Shown piece by piece: positions 35,886-48,800 of a stretch of 64,000 nt of DNA. The stretch spans positions 656,686 through 720,685 of the forward strand of contig CAJJDN010000009.1 of the NCBI GenBank assembly GCA_905182985.1. The letters are read 5' to 3'. Position numbers and translations under genes: made by a program. The DNA comes from Paramecium sonneborni. Its lineage: Eukaryota; Ciliophora; Oligohymenophorea; Peniculida; Parameciidae. Numbering within the stretch: the stretch's first letter is position 1; each line of letters opens with the position of its first letter. The notes under the pieces were generated by a model. The model was not told the origin of the DNA, ran no database searches, and saw nothing but the letters and a program-made list of their open reading frames with translations.

Positions 35886-36401
35886 TCACTGCATTTAAAT
35901 TAGACTCTCATCAACGAAACTGTAATTTAATTCTTCAGAATATGAACTATATGTTGTCTCAACATCCTCTAAGCTAAAATATGTAGTTTCTAATTCTTTT
36001 TAATTTATCAATTATAATGCATGTATTTATGTAGTACTATTTGATTCAATTAATTATCTTTCAAATGTTGGTACCAAAAAAATTCTTTATTAGTTTTCCT
36101 TTTTAACTATATTATGTCTAAAAAATTACTAAAATCTCTCAGTCCTCCTTCTTAAACTTGAATAATTTATTAATTTTATTTATTAATGATTTATTGTCTT
36201 GTTAATTCCCTTAAATAATGTCTATTTTAATAAAAATAAATACTAATGAACTTTAACATATATTGTTGAATAATCGACATCTTTATTAACATTTTAAATG
36301 GGAGAGATTTTTGTATTCCAAACAAGTGATGTTAAAGGTAGATATTTCTCTACTATATGTTTTCTCAAAAACTGATTAATTTTTTCGCACAATTTGGGCA
36401 T
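35886..36401 (-). CDS. Unknown protein, 171 residues
   Basis: An intronless frame of 172 codons. It begins MPKLCEKINQFLRKHIVEKY and includes LPLTSLVWNTKISP, YVKVHQYLFLLKQTLFKG, RRRTERFQQFFRHNIVKKEN and an acidic end, TTYSSYSEELNYSFVDESL. Mixed hydrophobic and charged content suggests a real, partly helical protein, but I recognise no family. An overlapping frame upstream (MSNYLIDKLL...) is not needed. Confidence 0.6.
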
Positions 36402-36718
36402 TTAATTTAATAATAATTATACTTTAATTCCTTTATTAATAACTTATCAATTAAATAATTAGACATTTAAATGATTTTTAAAATTAATATGCTGTATTCT
36501 GATTATTTTTAATATTACAAATTAATATCATGAACTATAATGGTATTTAATCATTTGAAACTGAAGTTTGTTTGATATTTTAATTTGAAAATTAAAATTT
36601 ATTTACATTTATAATTTTCTGTTGGTTTTCTTATGAATTATTGAACAAAAACAAGTATTAAAACAGGTTATAACTCTTTTTATCTCAGCCTTAATTTTAA
36701 ATAAAATGAGTTATATTT

Positions 36719-37879
36719 CAAATCAACAGAATGATAGGAAAATAATTAAAAACTTTGAATTACATTTATTGCAAAGTTATTTATTTATACTATATAGAAT
36801 AATGAGAATATTTAGATAACAATAAAAATTATAATTAAAGAAAAAGATGGATTAACTTGACAAGGGTGTTTTGGATTATTTTAATATTAATAAATTCTTT
36901 TTTATTATTCTGGTAGTAAATCTTCTTTAACTTTAAGTACTTCATAGTGATTTAAAAAATGATTAAAATTTATATAATTTATATTTAATGTCAGAAATCG
37001 AAGAAATAAATTTAGAGTAGCATACTTCAAAAAATCGATAATCTAGACAACAAAATTAACCTGGAAAAACACGAAAACCTATTAGGAGATTCAAGAGATA
37101 GAATAATTCTTTCTAATTCAGAAATAGAAATAGAGATAGAGATAGAAATAGAGATAGAGACATAGATAGAGATAGACCAAGATAAAAAGAATGGAAATAA
37201 TAATAATAATAGTATAGTGCAAATACTCCAGAATTATTTGAAATAGATATTTATAATTTTTTAGCAAAGAATTAGATCTCAGATCTTATTGTAATAAATT
37301 AGTTAATTTTAGAATGATATTAAGTCAAGATGTGGTGAATTGGTAAAACTTCATATTATTGCAAATAATATTCAAGAAAATGAGGCTGAGACTAGAGTAT
37401 AAATTCATAATATAAATAGATTATTTTAAAAGCATTTTTTAAGGATTAAAAGTCAGCTGATGAATGTTATTTTTAATATAGCGATGCCACTTTAGATAAA
37501 TTACAATTAAGAACAGAGCGAAAATATTGATGTAAAATTAATATATATATAAATAAGAAATTAATATGATATATTCAATCTTCCTTATTCTTTTAGAAAT
37601 AAAGATTGCCATCAATATTTTTTATAATATTAACTCCTAAAATTTATTAAATTTATTTCAGTTTTCTAACCATAGATAAGAAAGATTGTTATCGTTTTAT
37701 TAATTTTGATATTTAAAGTTATTTTTCAAAGTAAATTAGTTGAGATCATAAAAAATTCAAGAAACTAAATGTATTTGATTGGATTAATATAAAATTAAAT
37801 AAAATGTGGGTTTTTAAAAAAGAAAAAAGAATGAGGATTTCATTTTAACTTAAAATGTTAAGATTTTTGACAAAATAAT
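36719..37879. repeat. 1,161-bp direct repeat, copy 1 (left of N at 37880)
   Basis: Recurs at 37881-39041 with a constant offset of 1162. It contains one whole gene (the RD-repeat protein). Same N-centred architecture as the other three, so probably one genomic copy. Confidence 0.9.
36988..37530 (+). CDS. RD/RN-dipeptide protein, copy 1, probably an assembly duplicate
   Basis: Identical to 38150-38692. Introns at 37291-37312 and 37397-37419. See the second copy for the description. Only one of the two is expected to exist. Confidence 0.65.
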
Positions 37880-37880
37880 N

Positions 37881-39041
37881 CAAATCAACAGAATGATAGG
37901 AAAATAATTAAAAACTTTGAATTACATTTATTGCAAAGTTATTTATTTATACTATATAGAATAATGAGAATATTTAGATAACAATAAAAATTATAATTAA
38001 AGAAAAAGATGGATTAACTTGACAAGGGTGTTTTGGATTATTTTAATATTAATAAATTCTTTTTTATTATTCTGGTAGTAAATCTTCTTTAACTTTAAGT
38101 ACTTCATAGTGATTTAAAAAATGATTAAAATTTATATAATTTATATTTAATGTCAGAAATCGAAGAAATAAATTTAGAGTAGCATACTTCAAAAAATCGA
38201 TAATCTAGACAACAAAATTAACCTGGAAAAACACGAAAACCTATTAGGAGATTCAAGAGATAGAATAATTCTTTCTAATTCAGAAATAGAAATAGAGATA
38301 GAGATAGAAATAGAGATAGAGACATAGATAGAGATAGACCAAGATAAAAAGAATGGAAATAATAATAATAATAGTATAGTGCAAATACTCCAGAATTATT
38401 TGAAATAGATATTTATAATTTTTTAGCAAAGAATTAGATCTCAGATCTTATTGTAATAAATTAGTTAATTTTAGAATGATATTAAGTCAAGATGTGGTGA
38501 ATTGGTAAAACTTCATATTATTGCAAATAATATTCAAGAAAATGAGGCTGAGACTAGAGTATAAATTCATAATATAAATAGATTATTTTAAAAGCATTTT
38601 TTAAGGATTAAAAGTCAGCTGATGAATGTTATTTTTAATATAGCGATGCCACTTTAGATAAATTACAATTAAGAACAGAGCGAAAATATTGATGTAAAAT
38701 TAATATATATATAAATAAGAAATTAATATGATATATTCAATCTTCCTTATTCTTTTAGAAATAAAGATTGCCATCAATATTTTTTATAATATTAACTCCT
38801 AAAATTTATTAAATTTATTTCAGTTTTCTAACCATAGATAAGAAAGATTGTTATCGTTTTATTAATTTTGATATTTAAAGTTATTTTTCAAAGTAAATTA
38901 GTTGAGATCATAAAAAATTCAAGAAACTAAATGTATTTGATTGGATTAATATAAAATTAAATAAAATGTGGGTTTTTAAAAAAGAAAAAAGAATGAGGAT
39001 TTCATTTTAACTTAAAATGTTAAGATTTTTGACAAAATAAT
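37881..39041. repeat. 1,161-bp direct repeat, copy 2 (right of N at 37880)
   Basis: Second copy of 36719-37879, continuing into unique sequence on the right. Confidence 0.9.
38150..38692 (+). CDS. Small protein with Arg-Asp/Arg-Asn dipeptide repeats
   Basis: A 165-residue protein with two introns (38453-38474 and 38559-38581; 22 and 23 nt). The N-terminal half is basic and low-complexity: RRFKRQNNSFQFRNRNRDRD continuing in the same R-D/N pattern, then KEWKQQQQQ. The C-terminal half is ordinary (ELFEIDIYNFLAKNQISDLI, KSRCGELVKLHIIANNIQEN) and ends DATLDKLQLRTERKY. The RD repeat recalls RNA-binding or splicing accessory proteins, but I cannot name a family. The start follows an AT-rich leader and is the first ATG in frame. 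Confidence 0.68.
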
Positions 39042-39238
39042 AGATTAAAAGTGTAATCTCCAATTTAAAAGAGGTTGCATATAGCATAAGAATAGAATTA
39101 ATTCATGATGAAAGAGTTTGATTAATATTCTATAACAATGGTGAAAAGTTAAAAAGAGAGAAAGAATTAAAAATGTAATTGTTTGTAAAATGGAACAATA
39201 TTGATTATATTTTGAATATTCAAAATATACTGATTTGA
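38831..39238 (+). pseudogene. Degenerate open frame with in-frame TGA codons
   Basis: A frame that reads like protein (DKKDCYRFINFDIQSYFSK; LNVFDWINIKLNKMWVFKKE; QIKSVISNLKEVAYSIRIEL; KMQLFVKWNNIDYILNIQN) but is broken by TGA at 38903 and 39119, ending at TGA 39236. The first part is also present in the duplicate at 37669-37879. No simple short intron removes both stops. It may be a relic gene or chance openness in a one-stop code. Family not recognised. Confidence 0.3.
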
Positions 39239-39376
39239 AATAATAAATATTTGGTTTGCTTTCAACTGGAGATCAATAATAGTAAATAAATAAATCTGAT
39301 TATAATTATTATATAAAGTTTAACATTTTATTGTACCATATCTCAATTTTTAACATTTAATATTTTTTTTAAATAA

Positions 39377-40522
<1,146 letters not shown>

Positions 40523-40570
40523 AATTTTATTTATCTCAATTTATGTATATTAAAGTATAATAATAATATT

Positions 40571-42834
40571 ATGTTACCTAAATAAAATGCATCTTCTTAT
40601 ATTATGGTTCTTCCAAGTAATAATTAGTCTTACATATCAACTGAACAGCCTTTTGTTTAAAAATCAACTGTCTTGCCTGAATCAAAAAGTAAAATGATAA
40701 TTCCTTACAATATGACTCCATTAGTAAAGGTATTGAAATGACCTGAATATAGTTATTTGAACCAGTTAAGACAAAGTTCATTCCAAGAGATGCAGCTAAT
40801 CAATCTATTTAATATTTTAATGAGCCTGCAGAGTATTCTTAAGCAGAAATAGATTTACTTGATTAATCTTTAGATAAATCTATTTAGTAGCATTATTAAG
40901 AAAATTACGATCCTTTATAACCAGTTTAGATGCCTTAATCACCAGAAATAAAATCATATCCATAGTTATTTGTTGAACCTCCTATTTTAATTCCGTATTT
41001 TATGGATTACATAAATTGGGATTTAAATAAAATGAAGAGTATAGTTAAGACTGATGAAGATGATACAACAAAATATTTGAATTTTTATAGATACTTTAAA
41101 TTCATGACAACTAAAATTTAGCAGAAATATTATACAGCTAAGGCTTTAATCAAGTCTTTAATTGAAAAATATTAATTAGTTCAACGTTTGAATGACATAC
41201 AAATGGATTTAAAAACTCTTTTAGACAATTAAGTTAATGATTTAGCTCATTAAAGTCTTGATTAACTCAAAAAACATCAATGGGTTCAATAAGAATTAGA
41301 TTTCTAAACATTAAGATAAAAAATGTATTAAATACGTAGAGAGAGTTTTGAAGTTTTAATGTTAACAGAACATGTTGAGGATTGTGTATTATAAGAGACA
41401 TCTTTTACAGATTAATTAAATAAATTGAGAGCTGATTTAGATCATTCTTATGATTTATTTGAGGAATAAATAATTATATATATATTCCATGATGTTGCTG
41501 GAGTAGAAGTATGCATGAATTATTTAATTGATGATGTGATGAATGAAGATATAGATGAATTGAAATTCTTTAATTCTATTCCTAATTTCATCAAAGATTT
41601 AGATAATTTTGGAATTGAATTAAGACATTTAGTTAAACATTTAAGATTGATAGTTACAACTTTGATAGATAAAACTACTTAAAATTTAATAGATTTAAAT
41701 AAAGCTCATAGATCTTTAGAGATTGAAGTCAAAAAAATAGTAGAACTCTTTAATGAAATTCCAGCTATGGTTACAAAAATGTAACTTAGTATAAATTAAG
41801 CAAGAATTATACTTTAAAAAATAAAACTTCCACATAATAATTATAGAGTAGAGAACTAAGAAATTTATGATGAGTATATGAAATTGTAGGAGGAAAATTC
41901 TAGACTTGAATAATAAATCTAAAAAAGAATCAACAAAGCAGCCGTAATAAGTGTTGTGTGTGAAGAGTAGAAGAATATTTTATAATTCGAAATTACACAG
42001 CTAAAAGATGATAATAAGAATGTGATTGAACTTTATTAGTTATTATAAGGAATATAAGATAAAGAATTTATATTATCTAAAATATAATCATAAAGAACAG
42101 ATTTATGGTAATAGATGAAATAAGTTAAATCTGAAGAAATTTAATAATTGAATATCCTTGAACTCAAAAAATTAGAATAAAAATGCATTGATATCATTTA
42201 ATAGATAACATAATATTTTGGTTAGGATAGAATGCCTCATTAATTTATAAAATTGAAATTATGGGCTGAATCTGAATTGATGGCTTTGAAAATAAAGATT
42301 GAAGTTCCAAAAGTAAGTTTTCATAATTTGGATTGTTCTTTAAAATAAAGAATTGAGAAATTAGTAAGATGGGAATATAGTGAGGAGTAAAATGAAGAGC
42401 AGAATGTTTCATAATATATTTAATACTTCCACAATTTGAATCAAGATATGAGTGTATAATAGCCAGATATTGAAGTGGATTTGGATAGCTAATTTGAGTT
42501 ATTGCAAGATAATGAGGAATTACTACAATTAAATGAGACATATACAATTTGGAAAAATATGTAGACAGCTGCAATATATTTGAATGACGATTATTTGTAA
42601 GGTCTGCTTTCGTCGCATGATTAAGGTCGTCTGATAAAGTTTAGAAAAAATGTGTGTTATTTGTAGACATTTTTTAAATTAATGTAAGAGGATTAATATG
42701 TTGGTTATGTAGGAGAAGTAGAATAATTGGCAGATTTATTAATTTAAGGTAGAAAATTAGATGCAAAAAGTTTGATTTAGAATTCAAAGTTTATACCTAA
42801 GAATTATAGAGAGAATTTACTAAGTGCATTTTGA
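40571..42834 (+). CDS. Coiled-coil protein, 744 residues
   Basis: One 29-nt intron (40724-40752), then a 694-codon uninterrupted exon. After a Ser/Pro/Gln-rich start, nearly all of the protein is long amphipathic helix with heptad spacing (RLNDIQMDLKTLLDNQVNDL; LDQLKKHQWVQQELDFQTLR; KNVIELYQLLQGIQDKEFIL). It sits 40 bp before the dynein heavy chain on the same strand. Length and composition suit a cytoskeletal or axonemal protein, but no family is recognised. Confidence 0.72.
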
Positions 42835-42874
42835 AATATTCAATGAATGACTTGATTTTTTAATTAATTATTTT

Positions 42875-45800
42875 ATGAATTTCAGATAAGATCAAATTGA
42901 TTATAAGGATCTGGTAAAGAGGAGGGAGGAGAAACGCCTGGTTATTGGAAAGAAGAAGAATCAATTTGCTACAAGTATTAAGCTTATTTATAACCTAGAT
43001 TCCCTTTCAAATAATGAAGAGGTGTACAAACAGTTATATCGCTTTGATCCAGAGGTATTGAAATTTTTAATAAAAATAGAGAGAATTACAAGAATATAGT
43101 CTAGCTAAGAATGAAGAATAACCTATTTAGTAAGCAGGACCGATAGAATAGTCATAAGAAGAGCCAATTGAAGAGGAGGAGCAAGTATTTATTTAAATAA
43201 TAATTATTAGGCATAACCAGATAATGTGACATATACTGGTATGGTAAAAGGATTATTTAAGGAGAAGGTGTAAGTATCTAAAATACAGAAAGCCAATTAT
43301 ATAGATGCTACTGTGTTCCACTAATATTAAAAACTGATTTAAACTGGTGAAGATGCCATCAAATTTTTTGCTAAGTATGGTAATACTACACCAATTAAAT
43401 TTATTAATTGTGTAAGTAAGGCTGGATTTATTGAACTCTAATGTGAAGCTTATAATAAAAAAGATAAATTAAGACGTCAAAACAATACTGATGTTGCTGA
43501 ACTCGAATTACCTATGGAATTCAATAAAAGTAAGGAACCATTCAGACCTTATGATCTCATTGTTGTCAAGACAAGAGAAAATTAAAAGGAATAAACTTTA
43601 AGAGAGTATTATACTATATCTGCTCATGGCATAGTACATGTCTATACAGATAAAGGAAAGAAAAGAATGCAAGGAGATTCTAGTACTGAAGTTATTTCAC
43701 TCTCAGATTGGATGCATGAAAGTACTATGTTCAATATTATCACTAATATTTAATTTTTCAAAAATTATGCCATAAGTAATTATTTATATTTTATTATTCT
43801 AGCCAAAATATTCAATATTTGGAAATCAAATGTGAGATATAATTTATTTAGTAAGACTAGAAAAAGATTAATTCATGAATCCTTTGTTGCTAAACCAGCT
43901 TTTGCTTAACATTTAATGGATATCAATTAAATGATGTATGAATTACAACTTCAAAAAACATTAAGCAATAGTATTTAATAAGCTAATAAAACATGGGAAG
44001 CTGATGATTTCTTCAAAGGAGATTAAAAGAAAGCTAGATCTGATGCATCTAAACATTATGATTCTGTTATTGATAAAGTCTTATAAAAGTTAGATACTGT
44101 TTGTAAAGAAGTTATTGATAGAACTAATTAAAATAACTAATAAGAAAATGAAGAAGCAAGATTTGGTCAATAAGTTAAATAAAAACCAATGAATGAAGAA
44201 AGAAAAGAAAAAGAAGAAAATGCCTTACTTTTATAATTAGCTGAAAAGGACAAAGGAAGATTACATTTGTTCATTAAATTAGTCGATTATATGACTGTTG
44301 AAACTCTTGTTTCTATTAATCAAACTTCCATGAGCATGTTATTAGAAGAAATGAAAAAAGAACGCAAAAATGGATTATTTAATACAGCAGTTAATTTTGA
44401 TGTTCAAATTTTTACACCTGATGAAAAAGAAATCTCAGAACATTTAAAATGTTTATTAGATGATATGATTGTAGTAATGAGAAATACTGCTAGAGTCATA
44501 TCTCATTAAAGTATGATTGGATATATCAAAAATACTAAATTAGGAGAATTGTTATCTGAATAAAAAGAAAACAAAGATTGTATTGCAGATGTCTAAGGTA
44601 TAATTACTGATAGCATTGAATATTAAAATATCAAAAATGAAATATTTGAAAAAGTTACTAGTGATTTTTTAGCTGCTGAAATTTATGTAAATTAAAATTA
44701 TATGAAATGCAAACCCATTTATGAATTTTTAAATACATGGAATTAAAGTGAATTTGAAAAAGAAGAACACACTCTCGATATCATTAAATCTCATGTCATG
44801 GAACTTAAAAAATGGTTATCAGATATTAATTAGTATATCAAAGACATTGCTAAAGGAATTCTTAATGTTGATGGTAAAAAAATTAAAAACAAACTTTAAC
44901 CATAAGTTATTACTAAATTAGAAAATTTTAAAGAATATTTATATAAATTAATGTAAAAGAAAGCTAATTAAACATTAACTACATTATAGACATATACTTC
45001 CAATTTATCAAAGAATCCACAAAATCTTAAAGAATATGCAGAATTTATTGAAGCTATTTAAGAAGCTGAATAAAATATTAAAGGACTTGAATTAGCAAAA
45101 ATAGAAGTTGAAGCTATGCATTCGTTATTGAAATCAAAATTTGATTTGAATCCCCTTAAAAACTCTGATATTGTTATGATGGATGATATTTAAGCAGAAT
45201 ATTTAAGATTAGCATTGAAAATTAAAGAAGCTGAAGAATTATGTAAAGAGAGAAAATAAGAAATGATGAAAAAGCATGAAGCTGAATTTGGTAAATTCAT
45301 TACAAATATTTAAAATACCACTGGATCAGTTAATAAAGGAAAATTAATATTAGAAGATACTTAGCCTGCTGATGCACTCTAATAATTAAATGAAATTAAA
45401 ACAAGATCTTTAGATAGATTTAAGGATATGGATAAAAATTATTTACATTATGCTAAGTTGATGGGGTTAAGTGTTTCAACAAATAAAGATTTACAAGAAT
45501 TAGAAGCAACATATAATGATAGAAGAATGTTATGGACACATTCTGATAAATTCAACAAATTATATGAAGATTTGTAAAAAAATATATTTACGACTTTGAA
45601 TGTTGAAGAAATAGAAAAAGAAATGAAAAGCTATGAAATAGGAATCTTGAAACTAAGATAAAATATTAATAATCTATCAAAAGAAGGAAGAGATAAAGTA
45701 TTAGATTAACATGCTTCTAGAGTAAGCAATGTTTCAACTATTATGCCTGTAATTTAAGCATTGGGAAATAAGGATTTAAGACCAAGACATTGGAAGAAAA

Positions 45801-48800
45801 TATTTGAAGATTTAGGTTCTTCATGGTAACCAGGGAAAACATTTACACTCTAAGAATTATTGGCAGATGGTGTAATGAATAAAAGAGAAAAAATTGAAGA
45901 AATATCAGCTAAAGCATCTGGTGAAGCTAGTATTGAAGCATAAATAGAAGATATTAAATCAAAATGGTCGCAACTATCATTTATAGTTAATCATTATAGA
46001 GAAGCTAAAGATAAATTTATAATTGGTTCTTTGGATGATATTATTGCTGCATTGGATGATCATTAATTAAAAGTTTAAACAATGTTAGGAACTCGTTTTG
46101 TAGCAGAGATTCGACCAGTTGTAGAAGAGTGGGAAAGAAAGTTAGTATTAATATCAGATATTATTGATGAATGGTTATCTTGTCAAAGATAATGGATGTA
46201 TTTAGAAAACATTTTCAGTGCAGATGATATTCAAAAATAATTGCCTTAAGAAACAACAAAATTTATGGGAGTTGATAAATTTTGGAGAGATATTATGTTG
46301 AAAACTTTTAAAAGACCTTTAGTATAGGATTGTTGTAATTCAGAGGAACTATTAAAAAAATTTTAGATAAATAATAAAATTTTGGAAGATATATAAAAAA
46401 GTTTAGATAATTATTTAGAAACAAAAAGATAAGCATTTCCAAGATTTTACTTTTTATCAAATGATGAACTATTAGAAATATTGTCATAAACTCGTAATCC
46501 TCATGCAGTGTAAGCTCATTTAAGAAAGTGTTTTGATAACATAAACAGAATAAAATTTTCAGACATAGAAGATTCAACAGAAATAATAGCTATGCAATCA
46601 GCAGAACCAGAGACAATGCCAGAATTAGTTCCATTTTCAACAGTAGTAATGGCTTAAGGTCCAGTTGAACATTGGTTATTGAGAATATAGAATATGATGG
46701 TTAAATCATTATATGATATAACAAAGAAAGCATACTTTGCATATCCTTAAAAAGAGTTGGAGAGAGATGAGTGGTTATTTGATTATCCAGCATAACCAGT
46801 TTTGACAGTTGATTTAATAAAATGGACAGAAGGATGTACAACAGCAATAGAGAGAATGGGAATGGGAAGAAAGACATCATTATCATAATATTATGATTTT
46901 ATGGTTTCTTTATTAAATAGGGAAGTATCAATAGTGAGAGGAGATTTGAATACTTTATAAAGAACATTAATGGGTGCATTGATTGTATTGGATGTACATG
47001 CTAGAGATGTTGTAGCAACAATGGTTGAAAAGAATGTTTAATCATTAAATGATTTTGAATGGGCTAAATAATTGAGATATTATTGGGAAGCAGATGTAGA
47101 TAATTGTGTAGTGAGATAAACAAATACAAGATTTATATATGGTTATGAATATTTGGGTAATGGACCAAGATTGGTTATAACTCCGCTTACAGATAAATGT
47201 TATATGACATTAACAGGAGCATTACATTTAAATTTTGGTGGAGCTCCTGCTGGACCAGCTGGTACTGGTAAAACAGAAACAACTAAAGATTTAGCTAAAG
47301 CTTTAGCTGTATAATGTGTGGTCTTTAATTGTTCTGATGGTTTAGATTTTAAAACTATGGGTAGATTCTTTTCAGGATTAGCTTAATGTGGAGCTTGGGC
47401 TTGCTTTGATGAATTTAATCGTATAGATATTGAAGTCTTATCAGTCATTGCTTAATAAATTCTTACAATTTAATAGGCTATTAGATAAAAAGTTGATTAA
47501 TTTGAATTTGAATCACGCACCATTCCTCTAAACCGTAGATTTGGAGTATTTATTACAATGAACCCAGGATATGCAGGTAGAACTGAATTACCAGATAATC
47601 TTAAAGCTTTATTTAGACCTGTAGCTATGATGATTCCTGATTATGGTATGATTGCTGAAATTATTCTTTTCTCTGAAGGTTTTGAAGCTGGTAGAGTTTT
47701 AGCTCGTAAAATGGTTAATTTGTATTCTTTATCTTCTGAATAATTAAGTAAACAAGATCACTATGATTTTGGTATGAGAGCAGTCAAATCAGTCTTAGTT
47801 ATGGCAGGGGCATTACGTAGAAAAAATGCTAATAAACCTGAAAATGAAGTCCTTATCAAAGCTATGAAGGATAGCAATGTACCCAAGTTTCTTGAACATG
47901 ATTTACCATTGTTCAATGGAATTATTAAAGATCTATTCCCAGAGGTTGACATGAAAGAAGAAATTGATAAATAATTAGTAGATACCATCACTAATTAACT
48001 TAAATTGATTCACTATGATGATCCTGCTGCTTTTAAAAAGAAAATTTGTTAACTTATGGAAACCATTTAGGTCAGACATGGAGTCATGGTTGTAGGATTA
48101 ACTGGAACTGGTAAGACAACCTTAATTCACACACTTGCAAGAGCAATGGAATAATTAAATAAAGAAGGATCTTAAGATTATTATCATAAAGTTGTCTAAA
48201 AGTAAACACTCAATCCAAAATCAGTAACTATGAATGAATTGTTTGGTTATACTAATGTCTTGACCAATGAATGGACTGATGGTATAGTTGCAAGCATTGT
48301 AAGAACAGCTGTTACTGATACAACTGACTAAAAAAAGTGGATTATATTTGATGGACCTGTTGATGCACTTTGGATTGAAAATATGAACACAGTTTTGGAT
48401 GATAATAAAATGCTTTGTTTAAATAATGGTTAAAGAATTAAATTACCTGCTACATTTACTATGATGTTTGAGGTTTAAGATTTAGCAGTTGCATCTCCGG
48501 CTACTGTTAGTAGATGTGGTATGGTTTATATGGAACCACATCATTTAGGTTGGGAACCATTAATCAAAACTTGGGGAGTTTAACTTAGAGAATAGTACAT
48601 GAAGGATGATAAAGTTCCAACTTATGTTGATACACTTATTGATAAAATAGAACATTTCTTTAAGGATAATCTTAAAGTTGTGAGAGAAGAATTCAAAGAG
48701 AAAATTCCAACGACTGTTAATAATATCTTGAAATCCCTATTAAATTTGGCTTAAATAAATTTGAAATAATTGACCGAAACGGTTAATTTAGAGAAAATGA

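Noticed and set aside
42245..42574. 109-codon ORF on the minus strand
   Set aside because: Antisense to the long coiled-coil exon at 40753-42834; hydrophobic composition mirrors Gln/Lys-rich coding on the other strand.
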